DNA of 47,328 nucleotides. It comes from Microcaldota archaeon. Lineage in GTDB: Archaea; Micrarchaeota; Micrarchaeia; Micrarchaeales; CABMGC01. Location of the stretch: the NCBI GenBank assembly GCA_023256495.1, contig JAGDXY010000026.1, positions 1 through 47,328 of the forward strand, written 5' to 3'. Shown piece by piece: positions 7,829-16,809 of this stretch (positions are counted from its first letter, which is position 1; every line of letters starts with the position of its first letter). The notes under the pieces were generated by a model. The model worked only from the letters and a program-made list of their open reading frames with translations, was not told where the DNA came from and searched no databases. The position numbers and the translations under genes were made by a program.

Positions 7829-10800
7829 ATGAAAAGTCTAAATGTAAAGCGTATTGCGGCTTTGGTCGCAACACTAGCAATTGGCTTAGCAAGCGCAGCA
7901 CCAGTAACATTCCAAAATGTACAAATAATAAATAATCAAGGCCAACCAGTAGTACAAATTGTTGTTGGTTCAAAAGCAGCAATAACAGATGGTGTTGTAG
8001 CAGCAAATATTGCTGCAGTAATTGGTAACTTGGCATTTACATCAACACCAGTAACAGCAACTGTCTCTGGTCAGCAAAACTTGCATTGTGTTGTAACAAG
8101 CACTGCTTGCTCATTGACAAACAAGCAGGTTGAGCTTGGAGTAAGAGGATTAAGTGCAGTAAGTGGTTCATATAGCTTTAGTGCATTAATAGGTTCTGTT
8201 TTAAACAGAGCAGTAAAGATGAATCTACCACAATATACAAAAATACCACAAAGTGGTACTGGTACACAATATGCATATCCAGAAACATATTCTACTCAAA
8301 CCTCACCAGCTGCAAGTCCATATACAGCTATTAATGGTGCTCCAACAAGCATTGGTGTAACCCCTACTTATAATGGTGGTGGTGTTTCATTTACAACATT
8401 CACAAACAGTAGTTATGACAATATAATGAGAATAACACCACAAGAAGTACCAAGCTTGGCAAGCAATTTTGGCGTTGGAAACGAAAACGAGTATTTGTGG
8501 GTAACTGGTTTTCCTGTCTATGATCAAAATGCAAAGAGCTTTGCATTAATAGATGCAGGCGGTGCAGTACAAGCTGTATTCCAAAACCCAATCCAATTCA
8601 ATATACCTGCAAATACAATGGCAAATACAACAAAGACATCTACAATTTCATTGCTTGGTGAGAATTGGACAATAATTAGTGGTAATTATCCAACTGCACC
8701 AACTGGCTTTACATCAGGTAATGTCGTATTTGGTTATAGTAAATTAGAAATAGCTCAATCATTAACACCATTGCAAGTTGTATATGTTGGTCACAACATA
8801 ACAAGCGGTCCATTCATGGTAGAATTGCAAGACCTATCATATCCTACACAAAATGGCACTTCAAAGGCAGCACTTGCAATTTATTATAAAGGCCAATTGG
8901 TAAATGAGACAGCAATACCACCATATACATTAAAGAGCTTCAATATATCAGGAACTAAATTATATGTAAGAGTTGGCGAGACATTCCCAGGCTTATATGC
9001 ATACCAAAAATGGGCACAATTGCAGCTATATTCAAATGTCTACAACTTAACAAGTGGACAAGCATTCAATTCAACATATGACAAAGGTTGGTATGTATTG
9101 CTTGGTTGGACAAACACAACAACAAGCACTAATGCAAAATTAAATGAATTGCAACAAATAGTAATCTATAATACAACACCAGTACAAACATTAACACCAC
9201 AACAAAGCTTCAATTTCATATCAAACCCAGCAGTATGGAAATTAACATTCGTTGGTGAAACACAAGGTTCTGGCAATTTTGATCCAGTAACATTCACAAC
9301 AAGCTATGTATCAAGCAAAGAATATGAAAACCTTGGCCTTGGCTCATCTAAACCTGGAGCTCCAGCACCAAAGAATATAACAGAGCCAGCACAATTGCTA
9401 ACAGTAACAAGCTCAATACCTAATGCATTTAGCTACATGGGCGAGTCAAACAACACTGTAGTATATGACCTCACACCATATGAGTTAAATGAAGTTGCAA
9501 ATGCAATGGGTGTAAATTCATTATACGCTAGTGCGCCTATTAATGTAAGTATCGAAGGAATAGAAGGTAGTTTTATAGGTGGTGCATCAAACCCTAATCT
9601 ATTTGTTACATTAACAGGTTATCCTTCAAATACAGCTACCACAACATTATCTAAAACATTATCATTCACTTCACAGAGTGGAAAAGGCTCATATAATACA
9701 TCAATGGGTAGCCTCTTCAATGTTACTAATATAAAAGTAAGCGAAGCATTACCAGGGCTTACAGTAAATGTAAACTCAACTATACCTGCAGTATTTAATG
9801 CAAATCTGGGTTGGAATAGCAATACAGTTACAGCAACAAATGTTCCAGCATTAGGTACTCCTGCTAATGCATTAGCATATATAACAGTAAATACCTTAAT
9901 TAATACAGCAAATGTAATATTATTTAGCGGAAGTGGTAAATCACCTTTAACATTATCTTTTGGAGGCAATGTAGAAGTAACAAGCAATACCTTACCAGTC
10001 AATACCGCAATAAGTAGCAATACAATGGTTTTAAGTGGTCAAGTTGACTTTGGGCCACAATCAGTACCTATATATAATAATAGTAATGTATTAGGTTATG
10101 TGACATTGAGCGGTAATGTAGTATTCAACAATATTAATGATCAAGTAGGCTATACTCCAGGTAATGCAATAAGCAATTCTATACCTGTTAGTGGTAATAT
10201 TCTGTTAAGCTATAGCGGTGCTTATTTAGGCAATATACTTTTATCAGGTAATGTAGTACTTGATCTAGAAATACCTGCAAATGCTTTAGGTTCTGTTACA
10301 CCTACACAAAATGCTATTGTAATAAGTGCAAATACCTATGCAAGTGGAAATATAATAACAGATAAAGGTTTGGCACAGCTTAATTCATTACCAGTAGGTC
10401 TATTCTATCAAGTAGGTACTACACCATATCCTTACTTAACAACATCAACAAATGTACTTTACAACCAACAAAACGGCCAGCCAATACAACAATTCGTTAT
10501 AACACCAAGTTATGCAGCAAAGCAAGGAGAAGCCTCTCAATACTTTACATATCAATTAAGTGAATCTCCAATACCAGGAAATACAGCAGCAAATGATTAT
10601 CTAGGCTTTGCAATATATAATTCAACTGCAGGTGCATCTGCAGCAGCAAGCAATCTATTCCAGCTCAATTATTCATTGACTGGACAAGCAAACAACATGA
10701 CATATATAAGTACAATTGGCGCAAATGTACAAGCACCAGTTGGCTTTAGAACAGAGAAAGGAAGCGAAGTTGCAAGCATATCTCCAACATCATTGACAGT

Positions 10801-11314
10801 TGATCTTGCAAAAGGAGTAGATACACTTGGCTTTGTAGTTGGACCAGTCAATGCAACAACTGCAACATTAGAGCACTACTACAACTATACAGTCGGTCAA
10901 ACATTAGCAAATATTGGTTTGCCTAATGTAACAGTAGCAAATGTAACAGCAAAATGCGTACCTTCAACAACATCATGCCAAATAACAAATGTAACAAACT
11001 TAACAGCAACACCTAGCGTATCACAAGCATATACAAGAGTACCTATAAACACAGCAACAAATCCACTTGTAGTACTTGATAAACAAGCAAACAATGCATC
11101 TAACCTAATAGTAATTGGTTCATACTATGTAAACAGCGTAGCAGCACAGATATTCAATGCAACACCAACATTGAAGAGCAGCTTTGGACCAGGATCAGTA
11201 ATAGTAAAGGCATTCGGTACAAACAGAATATTAATAGCAGGTTATACAGCAAACGAGACAATACAAGCTGGCAATGAATTCATAAACATGTTATTATCTA
11301 ATGCCAGCGTTTAA
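7829..11314 (+). CDS. S-layer protein (Methanococcales-type family)
   Basis: Secreted 1161-residue surface-layer protein. Residues 1-23 form a Sec signal peptide ending ASAAP. The mature N-terminus has VVQIVVGSKAAITDGVVAANIAAVIG, which matches the VGSxAAxxDVVAAANIAAxIG signature of methanococcal S-layer proteins. The C-terminus (IVIGSYYVNSVAAQIF...GPGSVIVKAFGTNRILIAGYTANET) matches the paired C-terminal module of that family. Many N-X-S/T sequons suggest glycosylation. Two similar Cys motifs (HCVVTSTAC and KCVPSTTSC) occur near the two ends. Between about residues 570 and 870 lies a beta-repeat region with the recurring unit LSGNVV, and this stretch looks like an added domain. It is followed by a T-rich terminator-like tract. 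It is likely the main cell envelope lattice. Confidence 0.9.
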   Translation: MKSLNVKRIAALVATLAIGLASAAPVTFQNVQIINNQGQPVVQIVVGSKAAITDGVVAANIAAVIGNLAFTSTPVTATVSGQQNLHCVVTSTACSLTNKQVELGVRGLSAVSGSYSFSALIGSVLNRAVKMNLPQYTKIPQSGTGTQYAYPETYSTQTSPAASPYTAINGAPTSIGVTPTYNGGGVSFTTFTNSSYDNIMRITPQEVPSLASNFGVGNENEYLWVTGFPVYDQNAKSFALIDAGGAVQAVFQNPIQFNIPANTMANTTKTSTISLLGENWTIISGNYPTAPTGFTSGNVVFGYSKLEIAQSLTPLQVVYVGHNITSGPFMVELQDLSYPTQNGTSKAALAIYYKGQLVNETAIPPYTLKSFNISGTKLYVRVGETFPGLYAYQKWAQLQLYSNVYNLTSGQAFNSTYDKGWYVLLGWTNTTTSTNAKLNELQQIVIYNTTPVQTLTPQQSFNFISNPAVWKLTFVGETQGSGNFDPVTFTTSYVSSKEYENLGLGSSKPGAPAPKNITEPAQLLTVTSSIPNAFSYMGESNNTVVYDLTPYELNEVANAMGVNSLYASAPINVSIEGIEGSFIGGASNPNLFVTLTGYPSNTATTTLSKTLSFTSQSGKGSYNTSMGSLFNVTNIKVSEALPGLTVNVNSTIPAVFNANLGWNSNTVTATNVPALGTPANALAYITVNTLINTANVILFSGSGKSPLTLSFGGNVEVTSNTLPVNTAISSNTMVLSGQVDFGPQSVPIYNNSNVLGYVTLSGNVVFNNINDQVGYTPGNAISNSIPVSGNILLSYSGAYLGNILLSGNVVLDLEIPANALGSVTPTQNAIVISANTYASGNIITDKGLAQLNSLPVGLFYQVGTTPYPYLTTSTNVLYNQQNGQPIQQFVITPSYAAKQGEASQYFTYQLSESPIPGNTAANDYLGFAIYNSTAGASAAASNLFQLNYSLTGQANNMTYISTIGANVQAPVGFRTEKGSEVASISPTSLTVDLAKGVDTLGFVVGPVNATTATLEHYYNYTVGQTLANIGLPNVTVANVTAKCVPSTTSCQITNVTNLTATPSVSQAYTRVPINTATNPLVVLDKQANNASNLIVIGSYYVNSVAAQIFNATPTLKSSFGPGSVIVKAFGTNRILIAGYTANETIQAGNEFINMLLSNASV

Positions 11315-11352
11315 TTTCTCTATTTTTTATTTTTCTATTCTTTTCTTTTCCT
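11315..11352 (+). terminator. T-rich terminator after the S-layer gene
   Basis: Immediately after the S-layer stop codon the plus strand has repeated T runs (TATTTTTTATTTTTC, then TTCTTTTCTTTTCC). This is typical of archaeal intrinsic termination, and no stem-loop is needed. Confidence 0.55.
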
Positions 11353-11394
11353 CAATATTTAAATAACTTTTTTTCTTAATAATCTTTGATTTTC

Positions 11395-13413
11395 ATGAGA
11401 AAACTAGTATTTTTGTTATTACTCTTTGTGCCTTTCTTAATAAATGCAAATCCCTCTTTTCTATTAGCTCAGTATATACCACAGGCATTTATAAAAAATC
11501 TAAGTATTGTAAATATAACATACAACGGAAGCGAATATACTCTATTCTATTCTAATCTCACCCCTTACTTTCTTCTAAACAATACTGGTTTTGTTACAAA
11601 CTATACAAAAATCTTCTATATAATAAAGCCTTTTATATTGTCTAAAGCAATTAGCTATGCAAATTTCTCTAGTTTAAATAATAATATGCTTAAATTCATA
11701 AATTCATCTCAAGCAGCTATAAATGATTGTTTAAGGGAAACAGGTTTAGATAATGGCTATACTTGCACATTATCTAATCATTGTCAATCATGTCAATCAG
11801 TACCTGTTTGCTCAATAGCTTTGTATAAGACTGATGGTCCTACAGGTCCTTTAGGAAGAGGTATAATGCAATTTGAATCACAATATAGCAATTTAACAAC
11901 TAATCTTACTAACTTTTATTCAGCAATAGCCTTAGTTAATTATAGCAATATAGCAATAGAGCTAAATAGAATAAATCATGCATTTGCAAATATTTACAAC
12001 ATAACATTTTCTATGCCTGCAAATCCATTATTCTCTCCAGGGCCTAATATAACAAATCAACAAATCGCAACTTGTAATTATTATACAAATATAAGTTCAG
12101 CTCCTTGGTATTGTGTTGCACTTGGTTTTTGTGGTAATACTCAAGGTATGCTAACTTTTAACTATACAATATTAAATAATACAAAGAAAGAATTGAATTA
12201 CATAAATTCACTTCCTTTAACAGATTCGCAAATAGGTTCTTTGGCTATGCATGTTGTTTATGAATATGATACTTATGTAGAACCAAAAATAATAAAGCAG
12301 AAAACAAATGAATTGAATACAATATTGAATACAACTCTCTTTGGCTATGGAAAAATTGTAAATGAATCAACACTATTGCTTACTTCATTGAATAATAAAA
12401 CATTGGCTAATGCACTAAATAAATTAGAAGAAAACTACTCTATATTAACTACTAATTATCTCTTCATAAATCTAACACAGATGAATAAAACAATTTATAA
12501 ATTATTTGAAAATGTAACAAAGTTATATAATGAGTTATCTACTACTTATAACAATACATTAAGGTTAGCAAATAATAATACTGTAAAAATGCTATATTTT
12601 GAGCTCAATGGTAATAATAATTCTAAATTAGCATATTTAGGCTTTGAACAGCAAGCATTATTGAGAAATATTTCAAATGGTTCTATAAATTTAATATTCT
12701 CAAGGTTAAGCAATATAAGCAGTTCATTAAACACTTTGCATACTACAAATAATCAATTGCTTGATTTTGTAAAATATTTTAATAGAGGCTTTATTATATT
12801 CATGGCAAATAAGACAGGATTCTCATATAAAGACAATATTGCATTAGTACCATTTTACTCTAGCCTATTTAGCTTCTTTATGTGGCTTATTCTTATAGGT
12901 ATAGTTTATGCAATCTACCTTATATTAAAATTGCATCATAGAATAATACATAACAAAAAGGTCTATAGAAATTGGCACATATTATTTGCTATTCTATTCA
13001 TAATTGCAATAGTTTATGCAATTATTGTATATGCAATTGCCTATAATGCAAACCATACAACTTATCTAAATGAAGTAATTAATGCAATAAACAATAGTCA
13101 ATATGTTGCAGTTGGAATAACAAATACATCATATGCCCAATTCTCTTGTGCAAAAGATCTTTTGAATAGACTAAATAATATTGATAAAAAGGCTATATTG
13201 ATTAAGATCAATACTTATACATGTAGCGTTGGCAATGAGACATTAGATATAAACTCATGCCTTAACTTTTATGCACAACATCAAATACCTTTAATAGAGC
13301 TTGTAGATTCAAACAATAATTCTATATCATTATATAACTTCTATGGCACTTCAATAGTATATTATGCAAATTATTCCACAATGAACTCTTGCTACATAAG
13401 TGATCTTATATGA
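11395..13413 (+). CDS. Large exported membrane protein with Cys-rich ectodomains (unknown)
   Basis: I do not recognise a named family. Residues 1-18 look like a signal peptide. A long ectodomain dense in N-X-S/T sequons follows, with a cysteine cluster at C112, C124, C130, C133 and C139. Two membrane helices lie close together near residues 490-550 (FFMWLILIGIVYAIYLIL and ILFAILFIIAIVYAIIVYAI), and then a C-terminal extracytoplasmic domain of about 110 residues with four cysteines. That last domain resembles the domain of the next gene. A TTG codon nine bases upstream could extend it, but ATG 11395 sits about 30 bases after AATATTTAAATAAC, fitting a leaderless start. The stop codon overlaps the start of the next gene (ATGA). 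Confidence 0.75.
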   Translation: MRKLVFLLLLFVPFLINANPSFLLAQYIPQAFIKNLSIVNITYNGSEYTLFYSNLTPYFLLNNTGFVTNYTKIFYIIKPFILSKAISYANFSSLNNNMLKFINSSQAAINDCLRETGLDNGYTCTLSNHCQSCQSVPVCSIALYKTDGPTGPLGRGIMQFESQYSNLTTNLTNFYSAIALVNYSNIAIELNRINHAFANIYNITFSMPANPLFSPGPNITNQQIATCNYYTNISSAPWYCVALGFCGNTQGMLTFNYTILNNTKKELNYINSLPLTDSQIGSLAMHVVYEYDTYVEPKIIKQKTNELNTILNTTLFGYGKIVNESTLLLTSLNNKTLANALNKLEENYSILTTNYLFINLTQMNKTIYKLFENVTKLYNELSTTYNNTLRLANNNTVKMLYFELNGNNNSKLAYLGFEQQALLRNISNGSINLIFSRLSNISSSLNTLHTTNNQLLDFVKYFNRGFIIFMANKTGFSYKDNIALVPFYSSLFSFFMWLILIGIVYAIYLILKLHHRIIHNKKVYRNWHILFAILFIIAIVYAIIVYAIAYNANHTTYLNEVINAINNSQYVAVGITNTSYAQFSCAKDLLNRLNNIDKKAILIKINTYTCSVGNETLDINSCLNFYAQHQIPLIELVDSNNNSISLYNFYGTSIVYYANYSTMNSCYISDLI

Positions 13414-13928
13414 AAAGAGATAATGAAAAGAAGCAAAATGGAAATAATTTTAAGTACTTTTATTTATTATTACTAGTAATATTCTTAGTTGCATTTCTTT
13501 TAATTTATGTATTTTTGCCAAATATAATCAATAGCAAAAATGTATCTGTTAGCTATGCATATTTTAGAAATGCATTTGATGCAGCAAGCAATGTTAGCAT
13601 ATTTTTAATAGGCAATCAATCTAATATAGCAAATATGGAACCTTGTGTAGTTACCTTTATAGAAACACTATCTATGCATAGAAAAGCAAATACAATAAGC
13701 CTTTATTTTATCAACTATACTAATTGCACATATCTTCCTTATCTTGGTGCAAACTATAAAATATTGCACTTATCAATAAATAGTTGCATAGCAAATGAAA
13801 CAAGAAATCCTTCTGTAATCTTTCAATTTTCCAATACAAACAATACTGAAATAAGCGATGATAGATTATTTATTAATGGTACATCATCTTATTATAGGCT
13901 TTGCCCTATAGCTTCAGAGCCTCCATAG
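13410..13928 (+). CDS. Single-pass membrane protein with four-Cys ectodomain (unknown)
   Basis: This 172-residue protein has a basic Asn-rich cytoplasmic start, one membrane helix (about 16-38) and an extracytoplasmic domain with several N-glycosylation sequons. It overlaps the previous gene by four bases and is surely cotranslated. Its ectodomain aligns with the C-terminal domain of that gene: ...EPC / ...FSC, ISLYFINYTNC / ILIKINTYTC, INSC / INSC, and a final C after a YY-containing strand. It is probably a paralogous partner subunit on the cell surface. Function is unknown. Its last 23 bases overlap the convergent aminopeptidase gene. Confidence 0.75.
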   Translation: MKRDNEKKQNGNNFKYFYLLLLVIFLVAFLLIYVFLPNIINSKNVSVSYAYFRNAFDAASNVSIFLIGNQSNIANMEPCVVTFIETLSMHRKANTISLYFINYTNCTYLPYLGANYKILHLSINSCIANETRNPSVIFQFSNTNNTEISDDRLFINGTSSYYRLCPIASEPP

Positions 13929-16365
13929 CCTTCTTTACTCTTATGTTTGCTTGTATCCTATCTATTAATTGTTTGTATTCTCTTGCTATATCTTTTCTCA
14001 TGTTTTCTTTATTTGAGAAGAATTTCTTTATATCAAGAAGTTCTTTTTCATCATCTATCAATGCAAGTGCCTCTATATACCTTGATAAGAAATGTGCACC
14101 TTCTGGGGAATTCTTCATAATTTCTTTCCAATGAGACTTTATAAAATGCCAAATATACTTTTTGCCAATTATATTTGAACCAACATATAATGGTATGAAA
14201 AATGAATCTTGCAATTTGATTTCTTTACTTCTGCTAAGCTCTAGAGCCTTTTTTATAAGCTTTTCATCTGTAAAGTTGCCAAGGGCTGCTATTGCATACA
14301 TTTTGTCTGTTGGATCTATAGATGATCTATACTTTTTAAGGAACAAGCCAAATTCTTTTGATGAGCCAAACATTGCATTTGCTATATATATAGCACTCTT
14401 AGAGTCTATTAGCCTTCTATTCTTTTCTACTTCATTTAACAACTTCTTTATTTCTCTTTTAATAAATTCATTGCCTATTATTGCTAGTGCATTAATTGAT
14501 GCATTCCTAATTCTTATATCTCCTATTGTATCTATCTTCTTTTCTTCAAAACCTAGTCTTTTTATATTTGAAAGGGCTATCTTTTCTATTCTATTCCTTA
14601 TATAATTGCTTTTGCTAAGGATATATAGATATATTAAATGCGATAATATAGATAGATTTGCTGGATAGCCAACATTTGATTCTATATCATTTGTAAATTC
14701 TAAGTAATGGCTTAATTCTATTAAACCGCTTTTCATTTCTGCAAATAAATCCTCTTCTATATTCCATGCATCTATATTATTTATCTTATTTTTTAATATA
14801 AGGTCTTTTAGCATAGATAAGTTATCTTTTGTATACAAAGCCCTATAAAAGCCATGCGCGTTTGCATTTAATTTTAAGTAGCTATCTTTAATTTCAAAAT
14901 TTTCATTCTTTGTGAAGATATTACCTCTTCCTATCTTTGACAAATACTCTATATATAAAGGCCATCTCCCTTCTTCTATACCACTTATCAAAAATCTTTT
15001 CTGCTTTATTTTGAATACATTATCTTCTTTATTGACAAGCAATATGGGATAGCCCTCTTTGCTTATCCAATATTTAGCAAATTCTACAAATTCTTTTTTA
15101 TTAGACTCTTCTTGTATTGCTTTTAATAGGTCTTCTGTAGTTGCATTGCTATAAATGAATTTATTTAGATACTTGTTTATACCTTTTCTAAATGCATCTT
15201 CACCAACAAAATGCTCAAACATGCTTAGTATAGATGCCCCTTTTTCATAACTTATTCTATCAAAGATTTCATTAATCTCTTTTGGGTCTTTTACATGTGT
15301 TTCTATTGCATGCGTACTCTTAAATTGATCATATGACAAAGCAGTTGAAAATACACTTACATAAAAATCTTTATCCATTTCAAATTCTTTTATAGTATTT
15401 GCTACTGCTTTATAACTCATAAAAGTAGCAAAGCTCTCATTTAGCCATAAGTAATCCCACCACTTCATAGTTACCAAATCACCAAACCATTGATGTGCTA
15501 TTTCATGTGCTATTACCTCTGCTGCACCTGTCTTTGCTAAAATAGGGCTTTCTTCATTAATTAAGAATCTGCTTTCTCTAAACGTTATTGCACCCCAATT
15601 TTCCATTGCTCCTGCAGCAAAATCTGGTATAGCAATCAGATCTAGTTTAGGCAAAGGATATTTTATTCCAAAATAATCATTATAAAAAGATAGGAATTTC
15701 TTTGCATATTCCATAGGCAATTTTGCATATCCCTCTTTGCCCTTTGTGGTAACTACCCTTAGCTCTATTCCATCTAATTCATCTTTATAATAGCTGAATT
15801 TGCCTATACCAAGATATACAAGATATGTTGACATCTTAGGTGTAGTCATAAAGCTTACAATCTTTTTTCCATTTTTATATTCTATTTTTTTAATGGGCAT
15901 ATTAGATATTGCATCCAGATTTTTGTCTATAATCATTTTTATGTCAAAATTTGCCTTCATATCTGGTTTGTCAAAACAAGGAAATGCTGCCCTTGCATCA
16001 GTAGGTTCAAATTGTGTAGTTAATAAGTATTCTATCTTATTCTTTAACTTATATGAGCTTCTATAAAAGCCATACATCTTGTCATTATTTATGCCAATGA
16101 ATTCAATATTTATCTTTACATCTCCTTTAATCTTCTTATCTAAATTTATTATTAGCTCTTCATTTTTTGTATTTAGCTTATACTTTGCTTTAATTATCTT
16201 TTCATTATTTTCTATAGAGACATTCTTTATTTCTAGTTCTTTTGCATTCATTATTATTTTGTCTGTTTCCTTCTTTATTGTTGCATAAATTGTTTCATTA
16301 CCTTTAAACTTAAAGTTCTCTATAGGCTCAAAAGTTAATTCATATCTCGTTGGTTTTATCTCCAT
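13906..16365 (-). CDS. pepN: M1-family zinc aminopeptidase
   Basis: Cytoplasmic metallo-aminopeptidase of 819 residues, removing N-terminal residues from peptides. Visible are the exopeptidase motif GAMENWG (252-258), the zinc site HEIAH (287-291) and the third ligand Glu310 in WLNESFA, preceded by the family's TQFEPTDARAAFPCFDKPDMKA block. The C-terminal third is helical (ERAP-like). Length and layout match tricorn-interacting factor F2/F3-type archaeal enzymes. GGTGAT lies about seven bases upstream of the ATG, inside the 3' end of hjc, which it overlaps by 26 bases. The two are probably one transcript. Confidence 0.95.
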   Translation of the reverse strand: MEIKPTRYELTFEPIENFKFKGNETIYATIKKETDKIIMNAKELEIKNVSIENNEKIIKAKYKLNTKNEELIINLDKKIKGDVKINIEFIGINNDKMYGFYRSSYKLKNKIEYLLTTQFEPTDARAAFPCFDKPDMKANFDIKMIIDKNLDAISNMPIKKIEYKNGKKIVSFMTTPKMSTYLVYLGIGKFSYYKDELDGIELRVVTTKGKEGYAKLPMEYAKKFLSFYNDYFGIKYPLPKLDLIAIPDFAAGAMENWGAITFRESRFLINEESPILAKTGAAEVIAHEIAHQWFGDLVTMKWWDYLWLNESFATFMSYKAVANTIKEFEMDKDFYVSVFSTALSYDQFKSTHAIETHVKDPKEINEIFDRISYEKGASILSMFEHFVGEDAFRKGINKYLNKFIYSNATTEDLLKAIQEESNKKEFVEFAKYWISKEGYPILLVNKEDNVFKIKQKRFLISGIEEGRWPLYIEYLSKIGRGNIFTKNENFEIKDSYLKLNANAHGFYRALYTKDNLSMLKDLILKNKINNIDAWNIEEDLFAEMKSGLIELSHYLEFTNDIESNVGYPANLSILSHLIYLYILSKSNYIRNRIEKIALSNIKRLGFEEKKIDTIGDIRIRNASINALAIIGNEFIKREIKKLLNEVEKNRRLIDSKSAIYIANAMFGSSKEFGLFLKKYRSSIDPTDKMYAIAALGNFTDEKLIKKALELSRSKEIKLQDSFFIPLYVGSNIIGKKYIWHFIKSHWKEIMKNSPEGAHFLSRYIEALALIDDEKELLDIKKFFSNKENMRKDIAREYKQLIDRIQANIRVKKAMEALKL

Positions 16366-16765
16366 TATCTATCACCAAGCCCAATTCATTTATAACATCA
16401 GACAATCTTCTATTGATTGATAATGCCTCTTTTTTTGTTATTCCAAAATCTTTGCTTTCTTTTAATTCCTCTAGCTTAAAGAAGTACCAACCTTTTCCAT
16501 TCATACGCCAGCCTATATAGACTGGAAAGTTAGTATTTAAAAACCATTTCTTTAATCTATTATATTGCTCCTTTTTTATACTCAATCTATTCTTTTCCCA
16601 TGCTTTGCATTCAAATGCAATACATACCCTATCTTTTAATGCTAATATATCTGGGCTTAATGCATTTACTCCAGAGCCTGCGCTTCTTATTACTGAGAAT
16701 CCAAGATTATATAGCATATGAAGCAATTCTCTTTCAGTTCTAGCCCCTTTCTTAAACTTGTGCAT
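16340..16765 (-). CDS. hjc: Holliday junction resolvase Hjc
   Basis: Archaeal four-way-junction nuclease for recombination and repair, 141 residues. The N-terminal KKGARTERELLHMLYNLGF and R-SAGSG match the family. The active site is Glu11, Asp39 (SPDILAL), Glu52 and Lys54 (FECK), the PD-(D/E)XK fold. It starts at ATG 16765, about 26 bases after an AT-rich TATA-like palindrome (16784-16798), so it is probably leaderless. It overlaps the aminopeptidase start. Confidence 0.93.
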   Translation of the reverse strand: MHKFKKGARTERELLHMLYNLGFSVIRSAGSGVNALSPDILALKDRVCIAFECKAWEKNRLSIKKEQYNRLKKWFLNTNFPVYIGWRMNGKGWYFFKLEELKESKDFGITKKEALSINRRLSDVINELGLVIDNGDKTNEI

Positions 16766-16809
16766 TAAAAGAAATAATGTTTTAAGATTTAAATTCTTAT
16801 TGAATTAAT

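Noticed and set aside
9619-10020. Minus-strand frames within the S-layer gene (also 7827-8036, 8400-8591, 10669-10851 and 10897-11094)
   Set aside because: Low-complexity antisense translations. The plus-strand frame is unbroken with a signal peptide and family motifs at both ends.
16784-16798. Shared symmetric promoter between hjc and the NFACT-R gene
   Set aside because: The near-palindrome AAGATTTAAATTCTT is well spaced for hjc (26 bases) but too close (19 bases) for the plus-strand ATG, so two-way use is not supported.
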